The notes below the pieces were generated by a model. That model ran no database searches. It was not told where the DNA came from and saw only the letters and a list, made by a program, of their open reading frames with translations. From Candidatus Fimenecus excrementavium (GTDB taxonomy: Bacteria > Bacillota > Clostridia > Oscillospirales > Acutalibacteraceae), in assembly GCA_018712805.1 (NCBI GenBank), contig DVGI01000020.1, positions 1 to 51,724 of the forward strand: DNA of 51,724 nucleotides, given 5' to 3'. Shown here piece after piece: positions 25,049 through 32,683 of this stretch. Position 1 is the first letter of the stretch. The number at the start of each line of letters is the position of its first letter. The position numbers and the translations under genes were made by a program.

Positions 25049-26323
25049 CTATACTTTTCTGTATTTTTTCCCTTGTGTGAGCGCGGCGCAGCCGTAAAGC
25101 TCGAGTTCCGTCAGCGCGGCAAGACACGCCTGCACGGGCAGGGCCGCCGCTTCGCTGATTTCGTCAATCTGCGCGGGGGTTTCGCGAAGTACCGTGAACA
25201 CCTTTTTCGCCGCGTCAGACGCGCCCGCGGGCAGTGTGCTTTGTGAAGCATGCGGCGCTTCGCTTGAAGCCGGCGGTTCGCTCGGAGTCGGCGGTTCGCT
25301 CGGAGTCGGCGGTTTCGGCGCCTTTGTCGTTGCGCGCGGCTTTCGCGGCTGCGGCTTTTTTACCGAAACCGGCTCTGCCTTTGGCACGCCCGCTTCTCTG
25401 AGCATTTCGCCGAGCGTTTTCTGCGCATTTTCAAGCCGCAGCTCGTCGGGATAAATATATGCATATTCTTCCAAAATATCCATTGGGGTAAAGACCGGCT
25501 TTGCCCCGTCGTGGATCAGTTTATTTGCCCCGGTAAACGCCGAAGAGATGATGTCGCCGGGGACGGCAAACACGTCGCGCCCTTGTTCAAGCGCATAACG
25601 TGCGGTGATCAGCGAGCCGCTTCGTTCACCGGCCTCCACAACGACCGTGCCGAGCGACAACGCGGAAATAATCCGGTTGCGCAAAGGAAAAGTCGTTCTG
25701 GACGCCGCACAAAACGGCAGAAATTCACTGATGACTGCGCCGCCCTGCCGCACGATTTCCCGGCGCAGAGGGGCGTTTTCCAAAAGATACGGCGTGCCTA
25801 AGCCACAGCCGAGCACAGCAATCGTTTTGCCGTGGGTGCGAAGCGCACCGCGGTGGGCTTCGGAATCCACGCCCAGCGCACCGCCGGACACGACCACAGC
25901 GCCGCTTTGCGCCAAAGCGCCGGCGAGCAAATTTGCCACGCGAAGCCCATAATTGGAAGAGCGGCGCGTGCCGACCATGGCGATTTTCACGTCCTGCAAA
26001 AGCACTTGCGTATCCCCCCAAACGAACAAAACCGGCGGGTAATTGCGCAGTTCCAAAAGCTTCTGCGGATAAGTAAGGTCGTCGGGTGTTATAATCTGCC
26101 AGCCGTTTTCGGCGCAGGTTTTCATCACCCCGCCCGACTCGGACGGAGAGAATTTTGCGAGCGCGGCAATTTGTTTCGCGGTCAAAAGCCCGGAAAGCCG
26201 CCACTGGGTGCTTCCCGCCTCGTAAAGGGCGCGCGGGGAGCCGAAATAGTTTACAATATCTGCAATCGCCGCCGCAGGACCGAGCGTGCGCAGCAGCCAA
26301 ATCCAAAAAGCTGTATCGTTCAT
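25049..26323 (-). CDS. dprA: DNA-processing protein DprA
   Basis: Single-stranded-DNA-binding protein that loads RecA during natural transformation. The start at 26323 (overlapping the methyltransferase stop as ATGA) gives 424 residues; reading further upstream yields an Arg-rich, non-conserved leader. An N-terminal helical domain precedes the Rossmann core: AMVGTRRSSNYGLRVANLLA, VVVSGGALGVDSEAHRGAL, TIAVLGCGLG, GAVISEFLP, RNRIISALSLGTVVVEAGERSGSLITA and VFAVPGDI. A Pro-rich linker with PPTPSE repeats leads to a C-terminal winged-helix domain (AAKKVFTVLRETPAQIDEIS). It ends in TAG, a stop hardly used by its neighbours. Confidence 0.95.
   Translation of the reverse strand: MNDTAFWIWLLRTLGPAAAIADIVNYFGSPRALYEAGSTQWRLSGLLTAKQIAALAKFSPSESGGVMKTCAENGWQIITPDDLTYPQKLLELRNYPPVLFVWGDTQVLLQDVKIAMVGTRRSSNYGLRVANLLAGALAQSGAVVVSGGALGVDSEAHRGALRTHGKTIAVLGCGLGTPYLLENAPLRREIVRQGGAVISEFLPFCAASRTTFPLRNRIISALSLGTVVVEAGERSGSLITARYALEQGRDVFAVPGDIISSAFTGANKLIHDGAKPVFTPMDILEEYAYIYPDELRLENAQKTLGEMLREAGVPKAEPVSVKKPQPRKPRATTKAPKPPTPSEPPTPSEPPASSEAPHASQSTLPAGASDAAKKVFTVLRETPAQIDEISEAAALPVQACLAALTELELYGCAALTQGKKYRKV
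25272..25307. repeat. Two tandem 18-bp units inside dprA
   Basis: Two identical copies of GGCGGTTCGCTCGGAGTC (25272-25289, 25290-25307), with degenerate flanking copies, encode the PPTPSE repeats of the DprA linker. Being a multiple of 3, the unit can change number without breaking the frame. Confidence 0.8.
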
Positions 26324-27102
26324 CGCATCATTTCCCACATGGTGATTGTCGCCGCCGCCGAAGCGTTTAAAGATTCCGCCGCGCCGCGCATCGGAATGGT
26401 GACGCGCTCGCGTACCGCGGAAAGTACCGCTTCGGAAACGCCGTTGCCCTCGTTGCCCACAACGGCAATCGCGCCGCCGGAAAAATCCAGCGTACAAATG
26501 CTTGTCGCCCGCATGTCGGGCACGGTGGCGAGGGTTAATATCGTTTCGTTTTGCGCTTTTAACCAAGAAGCAAGGTCTTCGACCTGCATCACGGGCAGGC
26601 GCAAAAGCGAGCCCATAGACGCGCGCAGGGCTTTCGGGTTAAACCGGTCACAGCCGCCGCTGACGATAAGCCCGGCAATGCCGAGCGCTTCCGCTGTTCT
26701 GGCCGCCGCGCCGAGATTTTGCGGGTTTTGCACCTGTTCGAGCGCAAGATAGCGCCCGCCTTTCTTGACAGAAAACTCCGTATTTTCCGGCATTTGCACA
26801 ATCGAGAAAACGCCTTGCGTGGTCACGGTGTCGGAAAGCTTTTCGGCGACGCTTTCGGAAATGCAATACGCCGTCTTTGCGGAAGAAAGCAAAGTTTCGA
26901 CGCGTTCGCCGCCTTTTTCTTTTGCCGCTTCGGTCAAAAACAGGGTTTCAACCGTAAAGCCGCTTTGTGCGCAGTCGGCGCACAAACGCAAGCCCTCGAG
27001 CGTAAACCGCCCGCTTTCGCGGCGCGCTTTTCGGCTTTCGGACAATTTGCAAAACGTTTTTACAGCTTCGTTGTTTCGGCTTTGAATGCGGACAAGTTCC
27101 AT
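26320..27102 (-). CDS. TrmH/SpoU-family RNA 2'-O-methyltransferase (RlmB/YsgA-like)
   Basis: 260-residue SPOUT methyltransferase. An N-terminal substrate-binding domain is followed by the knotted catalytic domain with motif 1 NPQNLGAAARTAEALGI, RASMGSLLRLPV, motif 2 AVVGNEGNGVS and motif 3 IPMRGAAESLNASAAATI, whose residues bind S-adenosylmethionine. The rRNA or tRNA target cannot be told from sequence; the location beside rplT matches YsgA of Bacillus. It begins 82 nt after the rplT stop and is coupled to dprA by ATGA. Confidence 0.9.
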   Translation of the reverse strand: MELVRIQSRNNEAVKTFCKLSESRKARRESGRFTLEGLRLCADCAQSGFTVETLFLTEAAKEKGGERVETLLSSAKTAYCISESVAEKLSDTVTTQGVFSIVQMPENTEFSVKKGGRYLALEQVQNPQNLGAAARTAEALGIAGLIVSGGCDRFNPKALRASMGSLLRLPVMQVEDLASWLKAQNETILTLATVPDMRATSICTLDFSGGAIAVVGNEGNGVSEAVLSAVRERVTIPMRGAAESLNASAAATITMWEMMR

Positions 27103-27132
27103 AGACGCCCCCGACCCGACAATTTTTGCATG

Positions 27133-27180
27133 TATGCAAGAAAACGGAAACCACGCCCCGGCTTTCCAAGGCGTGGTTCT
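27133..27180 (-). terminator. Terminator of the infC-rpmI-rplT operon
   Basis: On the minus strand AACCACGCC (27178-27170) pairs with GGCGTGGTT (27157-27149), and TTCCGTTTTCTT follows. It comes a few nt after the rplT stop. The T-run is interrupted, so some read-through into the methyltransferase gene is likely. Confidence 0.6.
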
Positions 27181-27183
27181 AGC

Positions 27184-27540
27184 TTATTTAAGTGCAGCTT
27201 TTGCCTGCTCGGTAAGAGCGGTGAAAGCGGCGGGATCCGCAATCGCGATTTCGGAAAGCATTTTGCGGTTTAAGTCGATGCCGGCTTTTTTAAGACCGTT
27301 GATGAAGGTCGAATAATTCATACCGTTCATTTTGCAAGCCGCGGAAATGCGGGTGATCCAGAGTTTTCTGAAATCTCTCTTTTTCTGTTTTCTGCCGATA
27401 TATGCATACTGGCCGGACTTCATAACCGCCTGTTTTGCGGTTTTGAAAAGTCTGCTCTTGGAGCCGTAGTAGCCCTTTGCCAGCTTCAGGGTTTTATTTC
27501 TTCTTTTGCGAGTCATCATCGCACCTTTGATTCGTGCCAT
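27184..27540 (-). CDS. rplT: Ribosomal protein L20
   Basis: 118-residue 50S protein needed for early assembly and, in Bacillus and E. coli, a repressor that binds its own mRNA leader. [55 protein letters not shown] and [19 protein letters not shown] are diagnostic. Third gene of the operon, 48 nt after rpmI. The infC leader upstream could be its target. Confidence 0.97.
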   Translation of the reverse strand: MARIKGAMMTRKRRNKTLKLAKGYYGSKSRLFKTAKQAVMKSGQYAYIGRKQKKRDFRKLWITRISAACKMNGMNYSTFINGLKKAGIDLNRKMLSEIAIADPAAFTALTEQAKAALK

Positions 27541-27588
27541 TGTAAGTTACCTCCGATTTATTCTGTCTGTGCGGGAAAACCGCCTCGA

Positions 27589-27786
27589 TTATTTATAGGG
27601 AACAAGACGTTTAATCTGTTTCTGGTTGGTTGTATCCGCAACAGCTGTCTTACGAAGATTTCTTTTCCGTTTGGTGCTCTTCTTCGTCAGGATGTGGGAC
27701 TTATTGGCATGCGCACGGATGGGCTTGCCGTTCTTGGACAATTTGAAGCGTTTTTTGGCTCCGGAATGGGTTTTGATCTTAGGCAT
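27589..27786 (-). CDS. rpmI: Ribosomal protein L35
   Basis: 65-residue, very basic 50S protein: [20 protein letters not shown] at the N-terminus and [13 protein letters not shown] in the middle are the family pattern. It lies between infC (27 nt upstream) and rplT, the order conserved in almost all bacteria. A ribosome-binding site AGGAGG lies just before the ATG. Confidence 0.97.
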   Translation of the reverse strand: MPKIKTHSGAKKRFKLSKNGKPIRAHANKSHILTKKSTKRKRNLRKTAVADTTNQKQIKRLVPYK

Positions 27787-27813
27787 TTCAATTCCTCCTG
27801 AAAATATGAATAC

Positions 27814-28320
27814 TTATTTTACGGGTGCTAAGAACATCAGCATTTGTCTGCCCTCCAGCTTTGCGGGCTTTTCAATGCTTGAAAATTCCGAGCAGGCTTC
27901 GGCAAATTTCTCCATGGAAGTGAGACCCAGTTCGGGGTGCGCCATTTCACGGCCGCGGAAGCGGATGGAGACCTTGACCTTGTTGCCGGCTTTCAAAAAT
28001 TTCTCAGCGTGATTAACCTTCGTCTGAAAGTCATGCGTATCAATGTTGAGAGAAAGACGGATCTCTTTGATTTCAACCACTTTCTGGTTTTTGCGCGCTT
28101 CTTTTTCGCGCTTTGCCTGTTCAAAGCGGTATTTCCCGTAATCCATAATTTTGCAGACAGGCGGCTTCGCGGTGGGCGCAATTTTGACAAGGTCGAGATT
28201 CTTTTCCTCCGCCTTTTTGAGCGCGTCCTTCGCGGACATAATGCCGAGCTGCTCGCCGGTGCTGCTGATCACACGGACTTCACGGTCACGGATTTGTTCA
28301 TTGATTTGCATTTCTTTCAT
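27814..28320 (-). CDS. infC: Translation initiation factor IF-3
   Basis: Prevents premature subunit joining and checks start codons on the 30S subunit. N domain MQINEQIRDREVRVISSTGEQLGIM, linker KPPVCKIMDYGKYRFEQ, C domain with KEIRLSLNIDTHDFQTKV and KVKVSIRFRGREM. The start is uncertain. ATG 28320 gives 168 residues but is 14 nt from AAGGAG. An ATT at 28332 is only 2 nt from it, and GTG 28335 overlaps it. IF-3 genes often begin with rare AUU-type codons, so the ATT is a real alternative. First gene of the operon, behind a structured leader. Confidence 0.95.
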   Translation of the reverse strand: MKEMQINEQIRDREVRVISSTGEQLGIMSAKDALKKAEEKNLDLVKIAPTAKPPVCKIMDYGKYRFEQAKREKEARKNQKVVEIKEIRLSLNIDTHDFQTKVNHAEKFLKAGNKVKVSIRFRGREMAHPELGLTSMEKFAEACSEFSSIEKPAKLEGRQMLMFLAPVK

Positions 28321-28335
28321 ACTGGTCGCAATCAC

Positions 28336-28466
28336 TCCTTAAAAATTCAAAAAGCGTGAACGAAAACCGTTCACGCTCCAATACACTTGTGCCCTAAAAA
28401 AGGACTTTGTATTGACCTGTTTCATCTAAAAATCACAGGTGAGAACGGTTTGTTCTTCTTTGTTGT
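28336..28466 (-). promoter_or_regulatory. infC operon leader (L20-leader-like attenuator region)
   Basis: An untranslated leader of about 130 nt separates the predicted start point (near 28466) from infC. It contains a terminator hairpin just before the infC ribosome-binding site. Further upstream, AACCGTTC (28450-28443 on the minus strand) is fully complementary to GAACGGTT in the 5' arm of that hairpin, so two exclusive folds are possible. A further short pairing, ACCTGT/ACAGGT, lies between them. Leaders of this operon in Firmicutes are attenuation-controlled by IF-3 or L20; this is assigned by position and structure, not by an Rfam hit. Confidence 0.6.
28341..28377 (-). terminator. Attenuator hairpin before infC
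   Basis: Minus-strand stem GCGTGAACG (28376-28368) / CGTTCACGC (28362-28354), followed by TTTTTGAATTTTT and then AAGGAG of infC. Confidence 0.75.
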
Positions 28467-28472
28467 GCTGAT

Positions 28473-28501
28473 ATGATACTACTTTCGCGCCCGAATGTCA
28501 A
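28473..28501 (-). promoter_or_regulatory. Promoter of the infC-rpmI-rplT operon
   Basis: Consensus TTGACA (28501-28496), 17 nt, TATCAT (28478-28473) on the minus strand. The -35 lies 3 nt beyond the stop codon of the preceding Asp-box gene, with no terminator between them. Confidence 0.85.
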
Positions 28502-28504
28502 GCA

Positions 28505-29806
28505 TTATTTTGCTTTTGCGGGCAGCAGTTTTTCGACGTCTGCAAGGTTTATGCGCTTTGACACAATACAGGTTTTGCGCGTTTGCGCCCCTTTGTCGGT
28601 TTTATAAGTGCCGGACGCTTTCTTTTCGGTGCTGAAAATGCCGTAAGAGGCGGTGACGACCGTGCCGTCGGGCAAAACGACATTGCCGCAATACCCGGTG
28701 TCGGCGTTGGCGGTCACGGCGGGTTCGTTTTGGTCGTCCAAATAGGTGTGGGCAATCTTAATACGATACTGCCCTTCTCTGCCGTTTTTCAAGTCGTCGT
28801 AAGTGCCGACCCACGCAATCCAGCCCTCAGAATACCATTTCATCGACTTTTTTTCATAATTTTTCTTCAGCTTTTCACGGTCACGCTCGATAGAGCGGAA
28901 AGTGATGAACAACCGTCCGTCGGGGAGATAAACCGCCTTGTGGCGTTCGCCGTTGAGCGCGGCGGGCGCTTCTTTTGGTTCGGACCAGGTTTTGCCCTCA
29001 TCTCGGGAGAAACTTAAAAGCGAATTGATTTTTTTCGAGTTGCTGCGGGTAATCAGCATCAATTCATCGCCTTGACCGGCGTCGGAGCGCACGCAGGCGA
29101 CCTCGCACATATTGGAACGCTTTTCAAGCTTGCGGTAATCCGCAAAATACGGACGCGGCTTTGACCAGTGCATATTCCCCGCGTCGTCAAAGGTGAGAAT
29201 GGTTTGATAATTAACAAAATTGCGTTCGTGGAAAAGCCCCATCCAACGGTCGACAAAGCGGCCGTTTTCTTTCAAACGCACAAGCGCGCTCATCGACACG
29301 ACCGGCACACAGGTGTAGTCGGGGTCGTCTTTGCCGTAAAACAGCTTATATTCGCTCCAGGTTTTGCCCTCGTCACCGGAAACCGAGCAGTTAAACCCGC
29401 CCGTGGTCGGCGCGCCCGGCCATTTCGGGTTGCCGCAGATAAGAATCAATTTATCCGGCCAAGTATGTTCGGAGAATTCCAAACGGTAAACGGTCGGCGT
29501 TTCGCGGGAATTTTCCCAGCTTTTCGGCGGGTTCTGTATCGTTTCCGAATAGCTTTTGCCGCCGTCATTGCTGATTTTGGAAAGCGTTTTTCCCTTGCCG
29601 TGCCCTTCGGGGTAAAAGGTCAAAATCCGCCCGTCGCGCAAAAGCACCGAGTCGGGGTGACCGAGATAGGCTTTGCTGTCGTCGACCACCGTGTTCTCGA
29701 ACAGATAGTCAAGTTCAGCGGGGAGCTTGTCGGGTTTTTGGCTCAAATCGATTTGGGGAATGGTATAATCTTTGCCGGGGGTTTTATATTTGCTTTTCAG
29801 AAACAT
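28505..29806 (-). CDS. Asp-box (BNR) repeat protein, sialidase-fold glycosidase-like
   Basis: The ATG at 29806, 9 nt after GGAGG, gives 433 residues without signal peptide. Three Asp boxes, the turn signature of six-bladed sialidase propellers, are present: SNDGGKSY (79-86), SGDEGKTW (143-150) and SRDEGKTW (267-274). I do not see the canonical FRIP arginine motif, though RDGRILTFYPEGHG and LPDGRLFITFRS carry possible substrate arginines. Exo-sialidase activity is therefore uncertain; another glycan-active or glycan-binding role is possible. It follows the GH35 gene by 25 nt, so the two probably act on the same glycan. No terminator separates it from the infC promoter. Confidence 0.75.
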   Translation of the reverse strand: MFLKSKYKTPGKDYTIPQIDLSQKPDKLPAELDYLFENTVVDDSKAYLGHPDSVLLRDGRILTFYPEGHGKGKTLSKISNDGGKSYSETIQNPPKSWENSRETPTVYRLEFSEHTWPDKLILICGNPKWPGAPTTGGFNCSVSGDEGKTWSEYKLFYGKDDPDYTCVPVVSMSALVRLKENGRFVDRWMGLFHERNFVNYQTILTFDDAGNMHWSKPRPYFADYRKLEKRSNMCEVACVRSDAGQGDELMLITRSNSKKINSLLSFSRDEGKTWSEPKEAPAALNGERHKAVYLPDGRLFITFRSIERDREKLKKNYEKKSMKWYSEGWIAWVGTYDDLKNGREGQYRIKIAHTYLDDQNEPAVTANADTGYCGNVVLPDGTVVTASYGIFSTEKKASGTYKTDKGAQTRKTCIVSKRINLADVEKLLPAKAK

Positions 29807-29831
29807 AGTTGTGACCTCCGCTCCGTAAGGC

Positions 29832-31616
29832 TTATTTTTTGAAAAAGCAAAAACGCTTTTTCTCTTTTTCCAGTTTCGGGGCATCGATGATCTGCACGCT
29901 GCTGCAAGCGGCGCCTTCTTCTTCAAACACCACGATTTCGTTTTCTTCTTTCAAAATGCCTTTCGGCACATAAAGCGTGACCTGGGGGCCTATCTCCCAA
30001 TAGCGTCCGAGATTAAAGCCGTTAATGTAAACACAGCCTTTTTTGAAGCCTGTGGTATCCACAAAGCAATCTGCATCGGTCAACGCGCGGAAAGTGCCCT
30101 TGTAAAACATCGGCCCCGTTTTCGCATTTGTTGCTTGATAGCGAACCTTTTCGATATTGTCAAGCGGTATTGTGTAGACATCGAAACCAAACAAAATCTG
30201 ATTGCCGAAGGTGACGCGTGCAAGACCCTTTCGGTCGTAGAGGTGTTTGCCGTAATTCACACGCCCCATACCGCTTACCAAAATGTCGATTTTTCGTTCG
30301 CCTTTAAAGCCCGGCAGCAAAACGGTAAACCCGTCGTTGTCTTTCATTTGCGGGTTTTCGTGGCGGTAATAGGTCTTTTTGAGCTTTCCGTTAATAAACA
30401 GATAGGCGTTGTCGTGAACGCCCTCCACACAGAGCTTGCCCGGCTCATAAGTGCCTTTCATAGTAACAGAATACAAAATACAGCCGAAATTCTGCCCGAA
30501 ATATTCCATGCTTTCGGGCGCTGCAATACTGTGCTTTTCTGCAATCGTGTCTAAATTGTCGAAAAGGCTCGCTTTTTCTGTGAGTTTCACTTCGCCAATA
30601 TACTGCCGCTTCGGCTCTGCGGGAAGCGACGGCGGTGTGATACCCTGTTTTTCGCAAAGCAGCTTTCGAACAGCATGGTAGGTGTCTGTATAACCGCCCC
30701 ACTCATTAAGAAGCGCGCTGTAATCATAGCTTGTAACGGTCGGCTCAAATTGTTTGCCGTAATTTGCGCCCGCGGTAAACCCGAAGTTGGTGCCGCCGTG
30801 GAACATATACATGTTGAAGCTGGCGTCCATTTTCAAAAAGCTTTCAATCTCGGAGACCACTTCTGACGCCTTGCGGGTGTGGTGTCGGTCGCCCCAGTGG
30901 TCAAACCAGCCGCACCAAAATTCGCCGCACATATAGGGCATGTTTTTCTGGTATTTATCAAGTTTCGGCAAAAGCCTTTTTGCGCGGCTGCCGAAATTCA
31001 TGACCTTAAACACATCGGGAAGTCCGCCGCCGGAAAGCATCCAGTCGCTGTCGCCGTCGGAGGTGAACAGAAGCGCGTCCATGCCGACGTCCTGCATAAT
31101 GTCGCGCACCGTGGCAAGATAAGCTTTGTCGTTGCCGTAGCTGCCGTATTCGTTTTCGACCTGCATGGCGATAATATTGCCGCCGTTTTTCTCGAAATTC
31201 GGCGCAATTTCTTTTGCGACCGCTTCATAATAGCGGCGCACACAATCAAGATACGGCGCGTAGTTGCAGCGCAGCTTCATATTTTTGTCTTTTAAAAGCC
31301 ACGCCGGGAAGCCGCCGAAATCCCATTCGGCGCATATGTAAGGACCCGGGCGGACAATCGCGTAAAGCCCGACTTTTTGGGCCAATCGCAGATATTCCGA
31401 AATATCGAGCATGCCGTCAAAATGAAATTCGCCGGGCTTCGGCTCGTGAAGATTCCAGCAAACATAGGTTTCAACGGTGTTAAACCCCGCCGCTTTGAGT
31501 TTTAAAAGCCGGTCTTCCCAATATTCGCGCGGCACACGGAAATAGTGCATCGCGCCCGAATAAATGTGAATTGGCTTGCCGTCTAAAGAAAATTGTCCGT
31601 TTTCAATTGTGAACAT
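29832..31616 (-). CDS. Beta-galactosidase, glycoside hydrolase family 35
   Basis: The ATG at 31616, after CCGGAGG, gives 594 residues and no signal peptide, so the enzyme is cytoplasmic. The GH35 TIM barrel opens with HIYSGAMHYFRVPREYW and FNTVETYVCWNLHEP. The acid/base region is QVENEYGSYG (152-161), and the nucleophile is the Glu in CGEFWCGWFDHWG (about 232). C-terminal beta-sandwich domains follow, ending in FFKK. The family removes terminal beta-1,3 or beta-1,4 galactose from oligosaccharides and glycans. It is followed closely by the Asp-box gene and preceded by the carboxypeptidase gene, 34 nt away. Confidence 0.93.
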   Translation of the reverse strand: MFTIENGQFSLDGKPIHIYSGAMHYFRVPREYWEDRLLKLKAAGFNTVETYVCWNLHEPKPGEFHFDGMLDISEYLRLAQKVGLYAIVRPGPYICAEWDFGGFPAWLLKDKNMKLRCNYAPYLDCVRRYYEAVAKEIAPNFEKNGGNIIAMQVENEYGSYGNDKAYLATVRDIMQDVGMDALLFTSDGDSDWMLSGGGLPDVFKVMNFGSRAKRLLPKLDKYQKNMPYMCGEFWCGWFDHWGDRHHTRKASEVVSEIESFLKMDASFNMYMFHGGTNFGFTAGANYGKQFEPTVTSYDYSALLNEWGGYTDTYHAVRKLLCEKQGITPPSLPAEPKRQYIGEVKLTEKASLFDNLDTIAEKHSIAAPESMEYFGQNFGCILYSVTMKGTYEPGKLCVEGVHDNAYLFINGKLKKTYYRHENPQMKDNDGFTVLLPGFKGERKIDILVSGMGRVNYGKHLYDRKGLARVTFGNQILFGFDVYTIPLDNIEKVRYQATNAKTGPMFYKGTFRALTDADCFVDTTGFKKGCVYINGFNLGRYWEIGPQVTLYVPKGILKEENEIVVFEEEGAACSSVQIIDAPKLEKEKKRFCFFKK

Positions 31617-31650
31617 GGTTGCCTCCGGGGGATCCAAAAATTTAAATCAT

Positions 31651-32481
31651 TTATTTTTTTGCGCTTTTCGCCGCCAAATATTCTTCCAAACACTGGCCGC
31701 TTTCGCGCATGTCTTTTGCGGCTTTTTCGCCGACATAGCGCCAGTGCCACGGCTCATACATCACGCCGGTAATTTCGGTTTTATTTTCCGGGTAGCGCAA
31801 AATAAAGCCGTATTCATAGGCGTGCTCGCAAAGCCAAGAAAATTCCTTGGTGCTCACAAAATCCGCACTCGCGCTCCCGATATCCATCGCAAAACCCATA
31901 TTGTGCTCGGAACAGCCGGCGGGCAAAATCCGCTCTTGGGTTTTGGCTTTCGCTTCCGCTTCGGAAAAGCCCTGACCCACATAATATTCGACCCGGCGGT
32001 TGTTGTTATCCTCCTGGCGGTCATACGTCCGATAGCCGGAATACGGCGTAAGCGTGCAGCCGTCCGCTTTTGCGGCTTCGTACATTTTCTGATACGCCGG
32101 CGCGACGCGCGCGTCTAACTGAACGTCGCTTCCCTCAACCGCCGCCGCAAGTTCCGGCGCGTAGCCTTCGGGCAGGCAATATTGCAAATTGACAAGCGTC
32201 AGTTCCCAGTTGTCCCCTGAGGGCGAAACAATCACGGGTGTTCCGTCGGAAGACGCCGCAGGCAGCGTAACCGGCGGGGCTTCGGTTGCAGGCTCGGTTG
32301 TTGCGGGCGCGGTGGTCGCCGGGTCGGAAACCGGCGCTTCAGTCACCGCTTCGGCGGGCTTGTCCTGTTTATTTTTCGCGGTTACCGCGTAACCGATTGC
32401 CGGCACCGCGAGCAAAACGACCAAAAGCGTAAGCAATATGCTTTTCGCTTTTATCGTTCTTCGATTGATATGAATTTTCAT
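31651..32481 (-). CDS. D-alanyl-D-alanine carboxypeptidase, VanY/M15B family
   Basis: 276 residues from the ATG at 32481 (after GAAAGGA). A hydrophobic N-terminal segment at about 13-33 acts as membrane anchor or signal, followed by a Pro/Thr/Ala-rich spacer to about 80. The M15 zinc peptidase domain has YSGYRTYDRQ, then CSEHNMGFAMDIG (zinc ligands His193, Asp200) and EPWHWRYVG (His246). Such enzymes trim the terminal D-Ala of peptidoglycan side chains; stand-alone copies do not by themselves indicate vancomycin resistance, and no vanHAX genes are here. A near-consensus promoter lies directly upstream. Confidence 0.92.
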   Translation of the reverse strand: MKIHINRRTIKAKSILLTLLVVLLAVPAIGYAVTAKNKQDKPAEAVTEAPVSDPATTAPATTEPATEAPPVTLPAASSDGTPVIVSPSGDNWELTLVNLQYCLPEGYAPELAAAVEGSDVQLDARVAPAYQKMYEAAKADGCTLTPYSGYRTYDRQEDNNNRRVEYYVGQGFSEAEAKAKTQERILPAGCSEHNMGFAMDIGSASADFVSTKEFSWLCEHAYEYGFILRYPENKTEITGVMYEPWHWRYVGEKAAKDMRESGQCLEEYLAAKSAKK

Positions 32482-32520
32482 AAGAAAAATCCTTTCTTTC
32501 GGCGTTTTCCGCCGTTTCAT

Positions 32521-32549
32521 ATTGTAGAGTTTTTCGGGAAACTTGTCAA
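32521..32549 (-). promoter_or_regulatory. Promoter of the carboxypeptidase-GH35-Asp-box unit
   Basis: TTGACA (32549-32544), 17 nt, TACAAT (32526-32521) on the minus strand, about 40 nt before the ATG at 32481. Confidence 0.85.
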
Positions 32550-32607
32550 CCGTATTCCGCGATTGTTTGCCCGCACGGCAAGTCTTGTAAAATTTGTAAA
32601 TTTTCTA

Positions 32608-32636
32608 TCGACTTTATAAGGGATTTATGGTAAAAT
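32608..32636 (+). promoter_or_regulatory. Possible promoter of the M28 peptidase gene
   Basis: TCGACT (32608-32613), 17 nt, TAAAAT (32631-32636), 47 nt before the GTG start. Divergent from the carboxypeptidase promoter. Confidence 0.5.
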
Positions 32637-32683
32637 AAATAACCAATAAAGAAACGGGAAACTTCCCGAACGGAGTGATTCTG

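Noticed and set aside
25272-25307. Short tandem repeat considered as a CRISPR-like array
   Set aside because: The units are contiguous without spacers, in frame inside dprA, and encode the protein linker.
31651-32481. VanY-type gene as a vancomycin-resistance determinant
   Set aside because: No vanH, vanA/B-type ligase, vanX or vanRS genes are present; single VanY-like carboxypeptidases are common in cell-wall turnover.
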